From NCBI RefSeq assembly GCF_004799495.1, contig NZ_SSMY01000008.1:385186-449185 (forward strand): a stretch of DNA of 64,000 nt. The letters run 5' to 3'. This DNA is from Sphingomonas sp. (GTDB lineage Bacteria > Pseudomonadota > Alphaproteobacteria > Sphingomonadales > Sphingomonadaceae). The notes beneath the pieces were generated by a model. That model saw only the letters and a list, made by a program, of their open reading frames with translations, had not been told where the DNA came from and searched no databases. Below, piece by piece: positions 26,943 to 34,185 of this stretch; position 1 is the first letter of the stretch; every line of letters starts with the position of its first letter. A program made the translations under genes and the position numbers.

Positions 26943-27038
26943 GGTTGCGATACTATATCTCCGCACAATGTGGCGCAGGCGTGGCGGATACGGCCCTTTT
27001 TGTTTGGGCGATTGGACCTCCGTCCAATCGCTGCGGCA

Positions 27039-27108
27039 CCAGCCCACTCCCCCTCCGACCGCCCATTTCAGGATACTCTGTGGGCGGTCGGGAGGGGGAG
27101 TGGGCTGG
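27039..27108. repeat. long inverted repeat upstream of ssrA
   Basis: Arms at 27039-27065 and 27081-27108 (CCAGCCCACTCCCCCTCC... and its complement) match over 27 bp with one bulged base, around a 15-base loop. A smaller hairpin, CGATTGGAC-CTCC-GTCCAATCG, lies at 27009-27030. Neither has a T-tract in the direction of a neighbouring gene. Both belong to the repeat-rich stretch between the Rrf2 gene and ssrA, which otherwise holds no gene. Confidence 0.7.
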
Positions 27109-27150
27109 CACCGCCTCGGCGCGTGAGCGCCGCAAAGGAATCCTCCCCCA

Positions 27151-27179
27151 CTTTTCTTTAATCGCCGAGCGCCTATATT
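27151..27179 (+). promoter_or_regulatory. candidate ssrA promoter
   Basis: TATATT at 27174-27179 lies 17 bases after CTTTTC (27151-27156) and just ahead of the tmRNA acceptor piece. The -10 is close to consensus and the -35 is weak. It is an otherwise unusual A/T patch in this GC-rich region. Assignment is by position only. Confidence 0.4.
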
Positions 27180-27185
27180 GGCGGT

Positions 27186-27450
27186 GCAAGGGTTTCGGCC
27201 CGGCTATGGCGATAAACGCAGGCGTAGAATAGACGCATCGGACCCGGGGGCAGTACCCGGCGGCTCCACCATATGCCCCGGCGAGAGCGGGGGTTTCTGA
27301 CGGGGCCGAACCAGGATCGACGTGTGTTGAAAGGCGCCAGCTTTTGCCCGGAATGGGACCACCGTGACGGCCCATACACAAGTGCCAACGATAACGAAGC
27401 ACTCGCTATGGCGGCCTAACCCCACGGCCTAACGGCCCAAGGTTAGACTA
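27186..27450 (+). ncRNA. ssrA: tmRNA, circularly permuted two-piece form
   Basis: Rescues stalled ribosomes by acting first as alanyl-tRNA and then as a message for a degradation tag. The acceptor piece comes first and ends in an encoded CCA at 27271 (CGGCTCCACCA, after a CCGGG-GGCAGTA-CCCGG T-arm). A spacer (27272-27301) follows, then the coding piece begins GGGGCCG at 27302. GGGGCCG pairs with CGGCTCC to give the seven-base acceptor stem across the permutation. The tag frame at 27384-27419 reads ANDNEALAMAA then TAA. Permuted ssrA is typical of alphaproteobacteria. The outer ends are approximate. Confidence 0.93.
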
Positions 27451-27467
27451 AAATGCGCGGTCGGACC

Positions 27468-27659
27468 CACCGGGCAACAGAAGGGAATCCAGCGGTTCGG
27501 GGAGCACCGGGCAACAGAAGCTCCCCACTGGAATCCTCCCCGTTTACGGGGAGGGGGACCAGCGAAGCTGGTGGAGGGGGTTCGCCTCTTCGGCATCGCT
27601 CGCGGCCCGCCCCCCTCCGTCGCGCTACGCGCGCCACCTCCCCGTGAACGGGAGATTTG
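27468..27659. repeat. repeat cluster after ssrA (direct repeat, hairpin, CCTCCCCGTTTACGGGGAGG element)
   Basis: Between ssrA and the aldolase gene lie three things. A 16-bp direct repeat CACCGGGCAACAGAAG occurs at 27468 and 27505. A hairpin is formed by GGGGAGC and GCTCCCC. From 27531 an element starts with AATCCTCCCCGTTTACGGGG and ends with an inverted CTCCCCGTGAACGGGAG. The last is the same family as the insert in truB (40175-40307). It may double as the ssrA terminator, though no T-tract follows. Confidence 0.7.
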
Positions 27660-27728
27660 ATCCCGCCTTCCCCTAACGTTTGAAATTGCGGTATGCTCGC
27701 TCCCGACCAAGGAATAGGGAGAGGATCA

Positions 27729-28502
27729 ATGGCGACGCTGGCAGAGGTCGACACCACCAACGACATGGCCCCCGGCGAATGGGAGGCGCGGGTCGACCTC
27801 GCCGCCGCGTACCGCCTCGTCGCGCTCTACGGCTGGGACGACCTCATCTTCACGCACCTCTCGGCGCGCGTCCCCGGGCCGGAGCACCATTTCCTGATCA
27901 ACCCCTACGACATGATGTTCGAGGAGATCACCGCGTCGAACCTCGTCAAGATCGACACCGACGGCAACCCGGTCGGCAAGTCCGAGCATCCGGTCAATCC
28001 GGCGGGCTTCACGATCCACTCCGCGATCCACATGGCGCGCGAGGATGCCGCGGCGGTGATGCACCTCCACACGCCCGACGGCCAGGCGGTGTCGGCGATG
28101 GAGTTCGGGCTGCTCCCGCACACGCAGACCGCGATGATCGCCAAGCACAATGTCGCGTATCACGATTACGAGGGTATCGCGACCGACCTGGAGGAGCGCG
28201 AGCGGCTGGTGCAGGACCTCGGCGACAAGCACGCGATGATCCTCAGGAATCACGGCACGCTCGCGGTGGGGAAGAGCGTCGGCGATTGCTTCCTGCGGCT
28301 CTATTTCCTCGAACGCGCGTGCCAGGCGCAGGTCAAGATGCTGTCGGCGGGGCTGGAGAACCTCAACAACCCGCCGCAGGGCACCGAGGAAAAGGTCGCC
28401 GGCCAGACGCCCCCGGGCGGGATGGCGATGGCGGCGCAGATGCTGGCGTGGCCGGCATTGCTCAGGAAGCTCGACCGGATCGATCCCAGCTTCCGGAACT
28501 GA
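27729..28502 (+). CDS. class II aldolase/adducin-family protein
   Basis: 257 aa. Zinc-dependent aldolase fold: the metal ligands can be seen in VMHLHTPDG (H-x-H) and LRNHGTLAVG, preceded by HLSARVPGPEHHFLINPYDM. Relatives include fuculose-phosphate aldolase, but many proteobacterial members of this length act on unknown substrates. The ATG at 27729 has a GAGAGGATCA ribosome site; a longer frame above it starts in the repeat cluster and is not preferred. Stands alone between the ssrA region and a Crp/Fnr gene. Confidence 0.85.
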   Translation: MATLAEVDTTNDMAPGEWEARVDLAAAYRLVALYGWDDLIFTHLSARVPGPEHHFLINPYDMMFEEITASNLVKIDTDGNPVGKSEHPVNPAGFTIHSAIHMAREDAAAVMHLHTPDGQAVSAMEFGLLPHTQTAMIAKHNVAYHDYEGIATDLEERERLVQDLGDKHAMILRNHGTLAVGKSVGDCFLRLYFLERACQAQVKMLSAGLENLNNPPQGTEEKVAGQTPPGGMAMAAQMLAWPALLRKLDRIDPSFRN

Positions 28503-28526
28503 ATCGCGGTCCGCGGCGCGCTGTGC

Positions 28527-28540
28527 TTGATGCAGATCAG
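28527..28540. promoter_or_regulatory. FNR/FixK-like box
   Basis: TTGAT-GCAG-ATCAG matches the TTGAT-N4-ATCAA operator of Fnr/FixK proteins at nine of ten positions. It lies about 130 bases upstream of a Crp/Fnr-family gene, so autoregulation or control by the main Fnr is likely. No binding evidence. Confidence 0.55.
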
Positions 28541-28670
28541 TCTTAAGCCGTGATATTCGTTAGGCTATGGCCCTAAAGTAGCGTAAGCCGAGTCCATTCC
28601 CGGGGTTTCATGGCCTGCCGGGGACTGAGAGACCGTCGTCAGTGCTCCCGCCACAAGAGGAGCCCTGGCT

Positions 28671-29441
28671 ATGCTCGACAGCCCGTGCGCGGCGCTCGCG
28701 CCGCTTTTGAAAAAGCTCGAAATGTGGGCGCCGCTGGGCGAGCCCGAGCAGCGGGCCGTGCTCGCGCTGCCGCACACGGTCCGTCGCCTCGATCCCGGCC
28801 AGACGATCGTATGGGAAGGCGAGCGCCCGGCGCATGCCTGCGCGTTGCTGTGGGGCTATGCCTTTCGCCAGAAAGTCGCCGGGAACGGCGCGCGCCAGAT
28901 CCTGTCGATCCATATGCCGGGCGACATGGTCGACCTGCACAATGCCTTGCTCGGCGCGGCCGATCACGGCGTCCAGGCGCTGACGCGTGTGGAGGCGGCG
29001 TTCATCCCGGTCGACGCGGTGCGCGCGCTCGCCTTCGCGATGCCGTCGGTCGGGATGGCGCTGTGGCACGAGACGCTCGTCGACGGCTCGATCTTTCGCG
29101 AATGGATGCTCAACGTCGGGCGGCGCGACGCACGCGCGCGGATCGCGCATCTGCTGTGCGAGTTCGCGGTCCGGCTGGAGGCCGCCGGGCTCGGCGAGCG
29201 TTCGCGATACGAGTTGCCGATGACGCAGGAACAGCTCGCCGACGCGACCGGGCTGACCTCGGTCCACGTCAACCGCACGCTCAAGGGGCTCGAGCGCGAC
29301 GGGCTGATCGAGCGCACGATCCGCGCGATCTCGACCGCCAACTGGCACGATCTGGCGCGCGCCGGCGATTTCCAGCCCGGCTATCTCCACCTGGCGCACA
29401 CCAGCCGACCGCAGTTAACGCGCGGGTTTGACGGGGGTTAA
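28671..29441 (+). CDS. Crp/Fnr-family transcriptional regulator
   Basis: 256 aa. cNMP-type beta-roll (LDPGQTIVWEGERPAHACALLWGYAF, HMPGDMVDLHNALLG), a dimer helix and a C-terminal winged helix-turn-helix (TQEQLADATGLTSVHVNRTL, KGLERDGLIERT). The N-terminus has only one Cys in the region where Fnr carries its cluster ligands, so it is probably a cluster-free FixK/DNR-like member. An FNR-like box lies upstream. GAGGAG lies nine bases before the ATG. Targets unknown. Confidence 0.9.
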   Translation: MLDSPCAALAPLLKKLEMWAPLGEPEQRAVLALPHTVRRLDPGQTIVWEGERPAHACALLWGYAFRQKVAGNGARQILSIHMPGDMVDLHNALLGAADHGVQALTRVEAAFIPVDAVRALAFAMPSVGMALWHETLVDGSIFREWMLNVGRRDARARIAHLLCEFAVRLEAAGLGERSRYELPMTQEQLADATGLTSVHVNRTLKGLERDGLIERTIRAISTANWHDLARAGDFQPGYLHLAHTSRPQLTRGFDGG

Positions 29442-29477
29442 GGCAAACTGGCGGCCGGATGCCTAGAAACGCGGCTA

Positions 29478-29714
29478 ATGCCGCTCTACTATTTCAACAT
29501 CGACAATGACGACGTGACCGAGGATTTCGAAGGCGCCGAGCTGGCCGACGACATCGCCGCGCACGCCTATGCCGTCGCCGCGGCGCGCTCGCTCGCCGCG
29601 GAAACGGTCAAGCTCGGCCATTTCGCGCCCGGCCACCGGATCCACATCGTCGATGCCGCGCGCGAGCCGGTCGGCACGGTGACGTTCGGCGAAGCGGTCG
29701 AGATCAGAACCTGA
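29478..29714 (+). CDS. small conserved protein, DUF6894-like
   Basis: 78 aa. The opening MPLYYFNIDND, the acidic DFEGAELADDIAA and the C-terminal HIVDAAREPVGTVTFGEAV fit the small DUF6894 family, common in Rhizobiales and Sphingomonadales, often in multiple copies near stress-response genes. No function is known. It lies 36 bases after the Crp/Fnr gene in the same direction and may share its transcript. Confidence 0.7.
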   Translation: MPLYYFNIDNDDVTEDFEGAELADDIAAHAYAVAAARSLAAETVKLGHFAPGHRIHIVDAAREPVGTVTFGEAVEIRT

Positions 29715-29804
29715 CGTTCGCCAAGTAAGTCACGAATTAACCTGCTTTATTGCGGCGCTCGGTCGCTGTGACAAAATCGCCTGCGACTCGATGGGGAAGC
29801 GGTC

Positions 29805-29981
29805 ATGACGCAGGATTTCGAGGCCGAATACTATCGCAAGCGCGAAGCCGCCGAGCGCGACCTTGCCGCGAGCGCGAGCGATGCGGGGATTTCGCGCATC
29901 CACCTCCAGATGGCGGACATGTACGCCGACAAGGCCGAGCAGGCGGCGCCGCCGCGGCTCGCGGCGGTCGCGCCGCACTAG
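29805..29981 (+). CDS. small charged alpha-helical protein (58 aa)
   Basis: An open frame from ATG 29805 to TAG 29981 gives MTQDFEAEYYRKREAAERDL..., with ISRIHLQMADMYADKAEQAA in the middle and an Ala/Pro-rich end. The pattern YYRKREAAERDLAA...IHLQMADMYA resembles a small helical protein seen repeatedly in sphingomonads; no function is known to me. The last base of its TAG is the first base of a 272-bp palindromic element, so the C-terminus may have been altered by that insertion. Confidence 0.6.
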   Translation: MTQDFEAEYYRKREAAERDLAASASDAGISRIHLQMADMYADKAEQAAPPRLAAVAPH

Positions 29982-30252
29982 GGCCCAGACCCATGACTGG
30001 CAACGGTCGTGACGGAGCGGATTTTGGTGCAGGGCTAGGAGCGAGGAGGGAGCGATGCCTCTGCGCATCGTGACCGACGAGCGACGACGTCCCCTACGCC
30101 AAAATCCGCCCGCCGCTTCGCGGTCGCCCGGAGAGCCGCGCTGGACGGCGTCACTTGCTTGCGCGTAGCCCCAGCTACGCGTCTGCGCTGCGTTCCTTGC
30201 CAGCGTGGCTCTCCGGGCGATCACGGCCATTGCCAGTCATGGGTCTGGGCCC
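29981..30252. mobile_element. 272-bp nested palindromic element with ~32-bp terminal inverted repeats
   Basis: The ends GGGCCCAGACCCATGACTGG and its complement are perfect over 23 bp, with a further ~9 bp at two mismatches. Inside, two more inverted pairs are nested or adjacent: GCGGATTTTGG with CCAAAATCCGC, and GCCCGGAGAGCC with GGCTCTCCGGGC. No credible protein is encoded. The structure is that of a MITE or a folded repetitive element. I cannot see a clear target-site duplication. Confidence 0.75.
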
Positions 30253-30319
30253 TCGGCCCTCGGCTCGCCGACCCCCGTCTTTACCTTCTGGTAACGCCTG
30301 CTGCGTCACTCTTCGGGCC

Positions 30320-30643
30320 ATGCTCAACCTGGCCTGCACGCTGGAAAAAAGCCCTCGCGTCGAACAGCGCAAGTTCGGGCGCGTCGAAATCGGCAGCTCG
30401 GTCACCGTGCGCGCGCAAACCGGCGGGCGCGAGACGGGGGTGATCCAGAACCTGTCGGTCGGCGGCTGCGCGATCAGCGCGCCGGGTTACTATCCGGTCG
30501 GCGCGCGCATCTTCGTCAACATCAGCAAGTTCCAGTCGTTCGCGGGCCAAGTCGTGTGGAACGACGGCGCGCGGATGGGCGTCCAGTTCGACACCCCGCT
30601 GCATCCGGCGGTGGTGGATCATATCGCGCGATCGAGCGTCTAG
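30320..30643 (+). CDS. PilZ-domain c-di-GMP-binding protein
   Basis: 107 aa single PilZ domain. The two ligand motifs are present: RKFGR (R-x3-R) near residue 16 and NLSVGGCAI (N/D-x-S-x2-G) near 43, followed by beta strands including FAGQVVWNDGARMGVQFD. Such proteins bind cyclic di-GMP and control motility, adhesion or polysaccharide output. I start at the ATG giving MLNLACTLEKSPR; the open frame above runs into the palindromic element. Stand-alone, so the partner is unknown. Confidence 0.85.
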   Translation: MLNLACTLEKSPRVEQRKFGRVEIGSSVTVRAQTGGRETGVIQNLSVGGCAISAPGYYPVGARIFVNISKFQSFAGQVVWNDGARMGVQFDTPLHPAVVDHIARSSV

Positions 30644-31010
30644 GCGCGGCGCCAAGATTGGCGCGAGCCAACCGCGCCCCGCGCAGCCTCCCGTCCGACG
30701 ACACGGGATTCAGCCCCGTGTCGGCTGCCTCTCCCCTTTTTCCCGGCACCCCGGCCTCGTGCCGGGGCCCATCGTGCTGTGAGCTTATCGCTGGAGCCTC
30801 CTGTCCGGAGTTCAGCCGCCCGGTGGACCATCTGGTTGCCGGTCTCCGTCAGCACCGCGAGGAACGTGGCGGGCGGAGGGATAATTTGGCGGGTAGGGGG
30901 TCGGCCGGCCAGGGATAAGATGGGAAGCGACGTAACCATGCCGGCACCCGTCTGGAGGAAAGCGCGGCGTCAGCGATCGTTCCCGATCGGGCAGGGCCCC
31001 GACCGCCAGC
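30644..31010. repeat. gene-free stretch with a two-hairpin repeat (copy A) and half a GTCA-type palindrome
   Basis: GCGCGGCGCCAAGATT at 30644 starts an element with hairpin ATTGGC-GCGA-GCCAA and a second hairpin CGACACGGG-ATTCAGC-CCCGTGTCG ending near 30722. A second copy lies at 34047-34150 in the same orientation. At 30747-30772 CACCCCGGC...GCCGGGGCCCAT is one arm of the repeat type that flanks the GIY-YIG gene. I see no gene or RNA in the remaining bases to 31010. Confidence 0.6.
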
Positions 31011-31829
31011 CTAATTTCGTTTGTACGGCACTGCTGCGAAAGACAGCGCGATAACGATCGCACATAATCCCTCCAGTCCAACGATGGAAAAGAGGAGCTG
31101 ATCGGTTTCATCGCCCACGGTCAGCTGAAAATTCTTCGCCGTAAAAGCGATTGCTCGGTGAAACTCATTGATATGTGCCTGGCCCGCAAAGATGAGGTTC
31201 ACATACTCTGGATAGATCGTCGCGAGGCACCGATACGCGAGTGCGAATCCCAGGATCATATAAGCCGCGGATTTGAACGTGTTGGCGAAGCCGTGCAAAA
31301 CCACAAACTCGGCCGGACTCGCACGACCCGGGCCTTGCTGAGCGGTCTTTCGATTGTTTTTTCGCCTTTTGACGATGTCGGTCCATGTCCGGAAGAGGAA
31401 TTCCTTTCCCACCATGCCGAAGCTGAGCCCGAGCGCGATGACGATCAGATACGGGTCCCCGCTCGCTGCGACCGACAGTACGAACACGACGGTGACGATG
31501 TTCGCCAGCGCGTCGTTGAATTGACGGATGACCACGTCTTTCCGTCGGGAGCCCACGCCATCGCTCCAATCCAGGACGAGCCTCAGTCCATGCAGCGCGA
31601 GCCAGAACGGAACGAAAAACTGAAGAACGCGAGCGTATGTGTCGAAATAGCGATAACCGAACAGAATCGTTGTTCCGGTGAACATATATAGGATAGTGTA
31701 GTGCCAGTAGAGCAGCTTGACATTGGCTATTTCGATCTTCGTGTAAACGGCGTTGAAGAGCGCATGCAGGATCGAGCTCACAAAAAAGGCTGAACCCAAT
31801 ACGCCTGCCATCAGGCCGATCGTGTTCAT
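31011..31829 (-). CDS. orphan polytopic membrane protein
   Basis: 272 aa with about six or seven hydrophobic segments, starting at residue 4 and ending near 268, and a basic cytoplasmic loop (DIVKRRKNNRK) after the middle. Richer in Phe, Tyr, Ile and Lys and visibly lower in GC than its neighbours, which suggests recent acquisition. I do not recognise the family. Neighbours are repeat DNA on one side and small secreted proteins on the other, so context does not help. The 270 bases upstream hold no clear gene, only an A/T-rich promoter-like area. Confidence 0.7.
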   Translation of the reverse strand: MNTIGLMAGVLGSAFFVSSILHALFNAVYTKIEIANVKLLYWHYTILYMFTGTTILFGYRYFDTYARVLQFFVPFWLALHGLRLVLDWSDGVGSRRKDVVIRQFNDALANIVTVVFVLSVAASGDPYLIVIALGLSFGMVGKEFLFRTWTDIVKRRKNNRKTAQQGPGRASPAEFVVLHGFANTFKSAAYMILGFALAYRCLATIYPEYVNLIFAGQAHINEFHRAIAFTAKNFQLTVGDETDQLLFSIVGLEGLCAIVIALSFAAVPYKRN

Positions 31830-32098
31830 TTCCGATCTCCAATACGGAAGTCATCATATCACGATCGCGCGATTTTCAAATATTGTCGTCTCGAATTCGA
31901 TTGGAAAGCAGCAGCTCGATCGCGTGGCTCGTCTAGTGGCGGATCACCAATGCCTCGTTCCGCTGTTTCGAACGCCATAGAAAACCGCCGCACCGTCACT
32001 GCCCGACCGCTTCGAACGCCCCCGTAACAATTTCGCTTTCGCGCCGCCCCGCATGGGCGTAACCTGGCGCGCACGAAGATCAGGCTGGAGGGCGTCCG

Positions 32099-32425
32099 GT
32101 GAAGGACCATGCTCTGCTGATACCGCTGGCGCTGTTGATCGGGGCGGCGCCCGCGCCCGTGAAGACCTATACCTGCACCGCCGACGGATCGGCCAGGGCG
32201 TTTCGCGTCGAACTGGGCGCCGGCGATTACCGGACGTTCGATCCTGGCACGGGCGCGTGGGGCGCCAACGCCTGCGCCAAGGCCGCGGACTGCACGTACA
32301 AGGGCAACGTCTTCACCGCAGCGTTCGGCCCCAACGTCTTCCTCTTCAACCGCGCGACGGCGCGCTACACGCTCGCCGACATTTTCGGCGACGTGACGGA
32401 CCGCGGCAAATGCGTGCCCGGTTGA
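32099..32425 (+). CDS. small secreted protein of unknown function
   Basis: 108 aa, GTG start with a GGAGG site. A signal peptide (MKDHALLIPLALLIGAAPAP) is followed by a short domain with four Cys (TYTC, NACAKAADC, GKC), probably disulfide-bonded in the periplasm. No family is recognised. It overlaps the next secreted-protein gene by 16 bases, so the two are probably expressed and exported together. Confidence 0.65.
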   Translation: MKDHALLIPLALLIGAAPAPVKTYTCTADGSARAFRVELGAGDYRTFDPGTGAWGANACAKAADCTYKGNVFTAAFGPNVFLFNRATARYTLADIFGDVTDRGKCVPG

Positions 32426-32958
32426 GCTGGCGCGGCGTTCGCCTGCTCGCGGCGATCCTTGCGCTCGCGGTGCCGAGCGTCGCGGCGCGCGCGCAACTGA
32501 CCGCGCCGAGCAACCTGACGATCGTCGGGACCTTCTATAGCGACGGCGGCACGTCCGCGCTGTTCGTCGTCACGGCCAAGCCGACTCGCGCCGACCCGGC
32601 GAAGACCGCCACGGTCGGCGTCGAATTCGAAACGCTGGACGAGCAAGCGCGCGCCACCACGCCGTACACCAGGCTGATGGCGATCTTCCTGACCGCCGAC
32701 GACTGGCGCAAGTTCGTCAGGATCTGGAAGAAGGCCCGGGCGGCCGGCCACGCCACCGAGCAGGACTATTATTTCGACAGCCAGACCGAATTGGGGGTCA
32801 GCGCGACGCGGTACGGCGCGATCAGCTTCACGCTGGCCGGGAACGGCGTGAACGCCAACGGCACGCCGAAAGACCTGTGGAGCTTCGATCTGCTGCCCAA
32901 GGACATCGCCGCGTTCGACCGCGATGTCGACCAGGTGACCGCCTATTTCGCGAAGTGA
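32410..32958 (+). CDS. secreted protein of unknown function
   Basis: 182 aa from the ATG at 32410. Signal peptide VRLLAAILALAVPSVAARAQ, then a single domain (LTIVGTFYSDGGTSALFVV, FLTADDWRKFVRIWKKARAA, YGAISFTLAGNGV) with no Cys. Start chosen because the signal peptide follows directly; the open frame extends further upstream in a less protein-like manner. It overlaps the end of the preceding small secreted-protein gene. No family is recognised. Confidence 0.65.
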   Translation: MRARLSWRGVRLLAAILALAVPSVAARAQLTAPSNLTIVGTFYSDGGTSALFVVTAKPTRADPAKTATVGVEFETLDEQARATTPYTRLMAIFLTADDWRKFVRIWKKARAAGHATEQDYYFDSQTELGVSATRYGAISFTLAGNGVNANGTPKDLWSFDLLPKDIAAFDRDVDQVTAYFAK

Positions 32959-33161
32959 GGGTGTTTCCGCGCGCGCATGGCCGGCCCGGGCCTGGCCGAT
33001 CTGCCCGGCCATGACCATCAGCCCGGCCAGCACCGCCGCCAGCACCACGGCGAGCCCCAGCCAGTATCCCGGGCCGTTGGCGGTCGCGCGGTCGGCGCCG
33101 CGCCGGCCGGGCGAGCGGCGAGTCCGCGCCTGGCGCCTTGCTCTGCTCCCGCCAACAGGCG

Positions 33162-33974
33162 CTAGCCGTGGCCGCCGTCGCCGCGCACCACGCGCATCCC
33201 GCGCGCGAGCGAGCGCTGCACCGCGGCGGGTTGCGCGGCGGGGTCGCCGCCTTCGCGCGCGCGGATCATCTTCTCCATCCGGTCGAGCTTGTGCGCCAGT
33301 TCGGCGAACGCCTCGTCGCCCGTCTTCGGCTTCCACGCCCGGCGCACGCCCTGCGGCTTGCCGGTGCCGTGGACGCGCAGCTGATGCTGGTGGAGCAGCG
33401 TGATCGCCTGGTCGAAGCTCATCGGCTCGATCGGCACGTCCTGCGGATAATCGACCGCCCGGAACACGCGCCCCGCCGCCTCGAACAGCGCCATTTCGAG
33501 CCGCACATACCCCTCCTCCAGCGCCGCGTCCCAGCGCTTCGCGAAATCGGGCCAGCGGTGATAATGATAATAGGCCGCCGTCGCGGTCAGCCCGACCGCG
33601 CGCGACGCCGCCGCGACGTTGCAGCACTGCGCGAGCGCCTTCAGGAACCGCGCTTCGGTCCGCGGCGTGAATTGCCCCGGCCGGGCGCGGGCGATCTGCA
33701 CCCGCCGCGCGCATCGGCCCCGCACGACCAGCTCCTCGCCGTCCGCCATGCGCCACTTGCCATCCGGCCCGACCGAAGCGGCGGCACGCAGCCGCTCGCT
33801 CGCCGCCGCGATCGTCGCCGCCAGGCGTTCGGCAAAGACGGGATCGGCCGCGCGGTGCCGCCGTGCCCAGACGGTCGACACGCCCGCGCGTTCGGCGGCG
33901 ATGGTCTGGTTGCCGGTTTCGGCGAGCGCGCGAAAGAAGGCTTCGACGCGGGCGGGGGATGTCTTGCGGGGCAT
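33162..33974 (-). CDS. tandem helix-turn-helix protein, phage terminase small-subunit-like
   Basis: 270 aa. Two copies of a terminase-small-subunit-like module: RVEAFFRALAETGNQTIAAE followed by RAGVSTVWARRHRAADPVFA, and later FLKALAQCCNVAAASRAVGL followed by TATAAYYHYHRWPDFAKRWD. The C-terminal third is charged and helical. The ATG at 33974 has GGAGG upstream. In phages this protein recognises packaging sites, but no large terminase, portal or capsid gene is nearby, so it may be a phage or gene-transfer-agent remnant or a domesticated DNA-binding protein. Confidence 0.65.
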   Translation of the reverse strand: MPRKTSPARVEAFFRALAETGNQTIAAERAGVSTVWARRHRAADPVFAERLAATIAAASERLRAAASVGPDGKWRMADGEELVVRGRCARRVQIARARPGQFTPRTEARFLKALAQCCNVAAASRAVGLTATAAYYHYHRWPDFAKRWDAALEEGYVRLEMALFEAAGRVFRAVDYPQDVPIEPMSFDQAITLLHQHQLRVHGTGKPQGVRRAWKPKTGDEAFAELAHKLDRMEKMIRAREGGDPAAQPAAVQRSLARGMRVVRGDGGHG

Positions 33975-34046
33975 GATGGGGTGGCCTCCCGGGGATGCGG
34001 ACAAGGGGAAGCCGGGTAAGTATGATGAAGCGGGGGCTGTAGGAAA

Positions 34047-34150
34047 GCGCGGCGCCAAGATTTAGCGAAAGCTAAATCGCGAAAGAGCGCCGCGCCGGCC
34101 GGCGGCGCCCCCAGCGCCGTCCGACGACGCGGGATTTACTCCCGCGGCGG
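34047..34150. repeat. two-hairpin repeat (copy B)
   Basis: Starts with the same GCGCGGCGCCAAGATT as copy A at 30644. The first hairpin is GATTTAGC-GAAA-GCTAAATC and the second CGCGGGA-TTTAC-TCCCGCG after a shared GTCCGACGAC. Stem sequences differ from copy A but pairing is kept. It lies at the border between the terminase-like gene and the lower-GC Dam module. Confidence 0.6.
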
Positions 34151-34185
34151 GGCGTCAGTCGGGTGCCTGCAGCCCGCGATCCTTA

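Noticed and set aside
32959..33161. Minus-strand frame encoding a clear membrane segment (GYWLGLAVVLAAVLAGLMVMAG)
   Set aside because: There is no start with a ribosome site, and the frame has no stop before running into the opposite-strand secreted-protein gene. It may be a remnant but cannot be called a gene.
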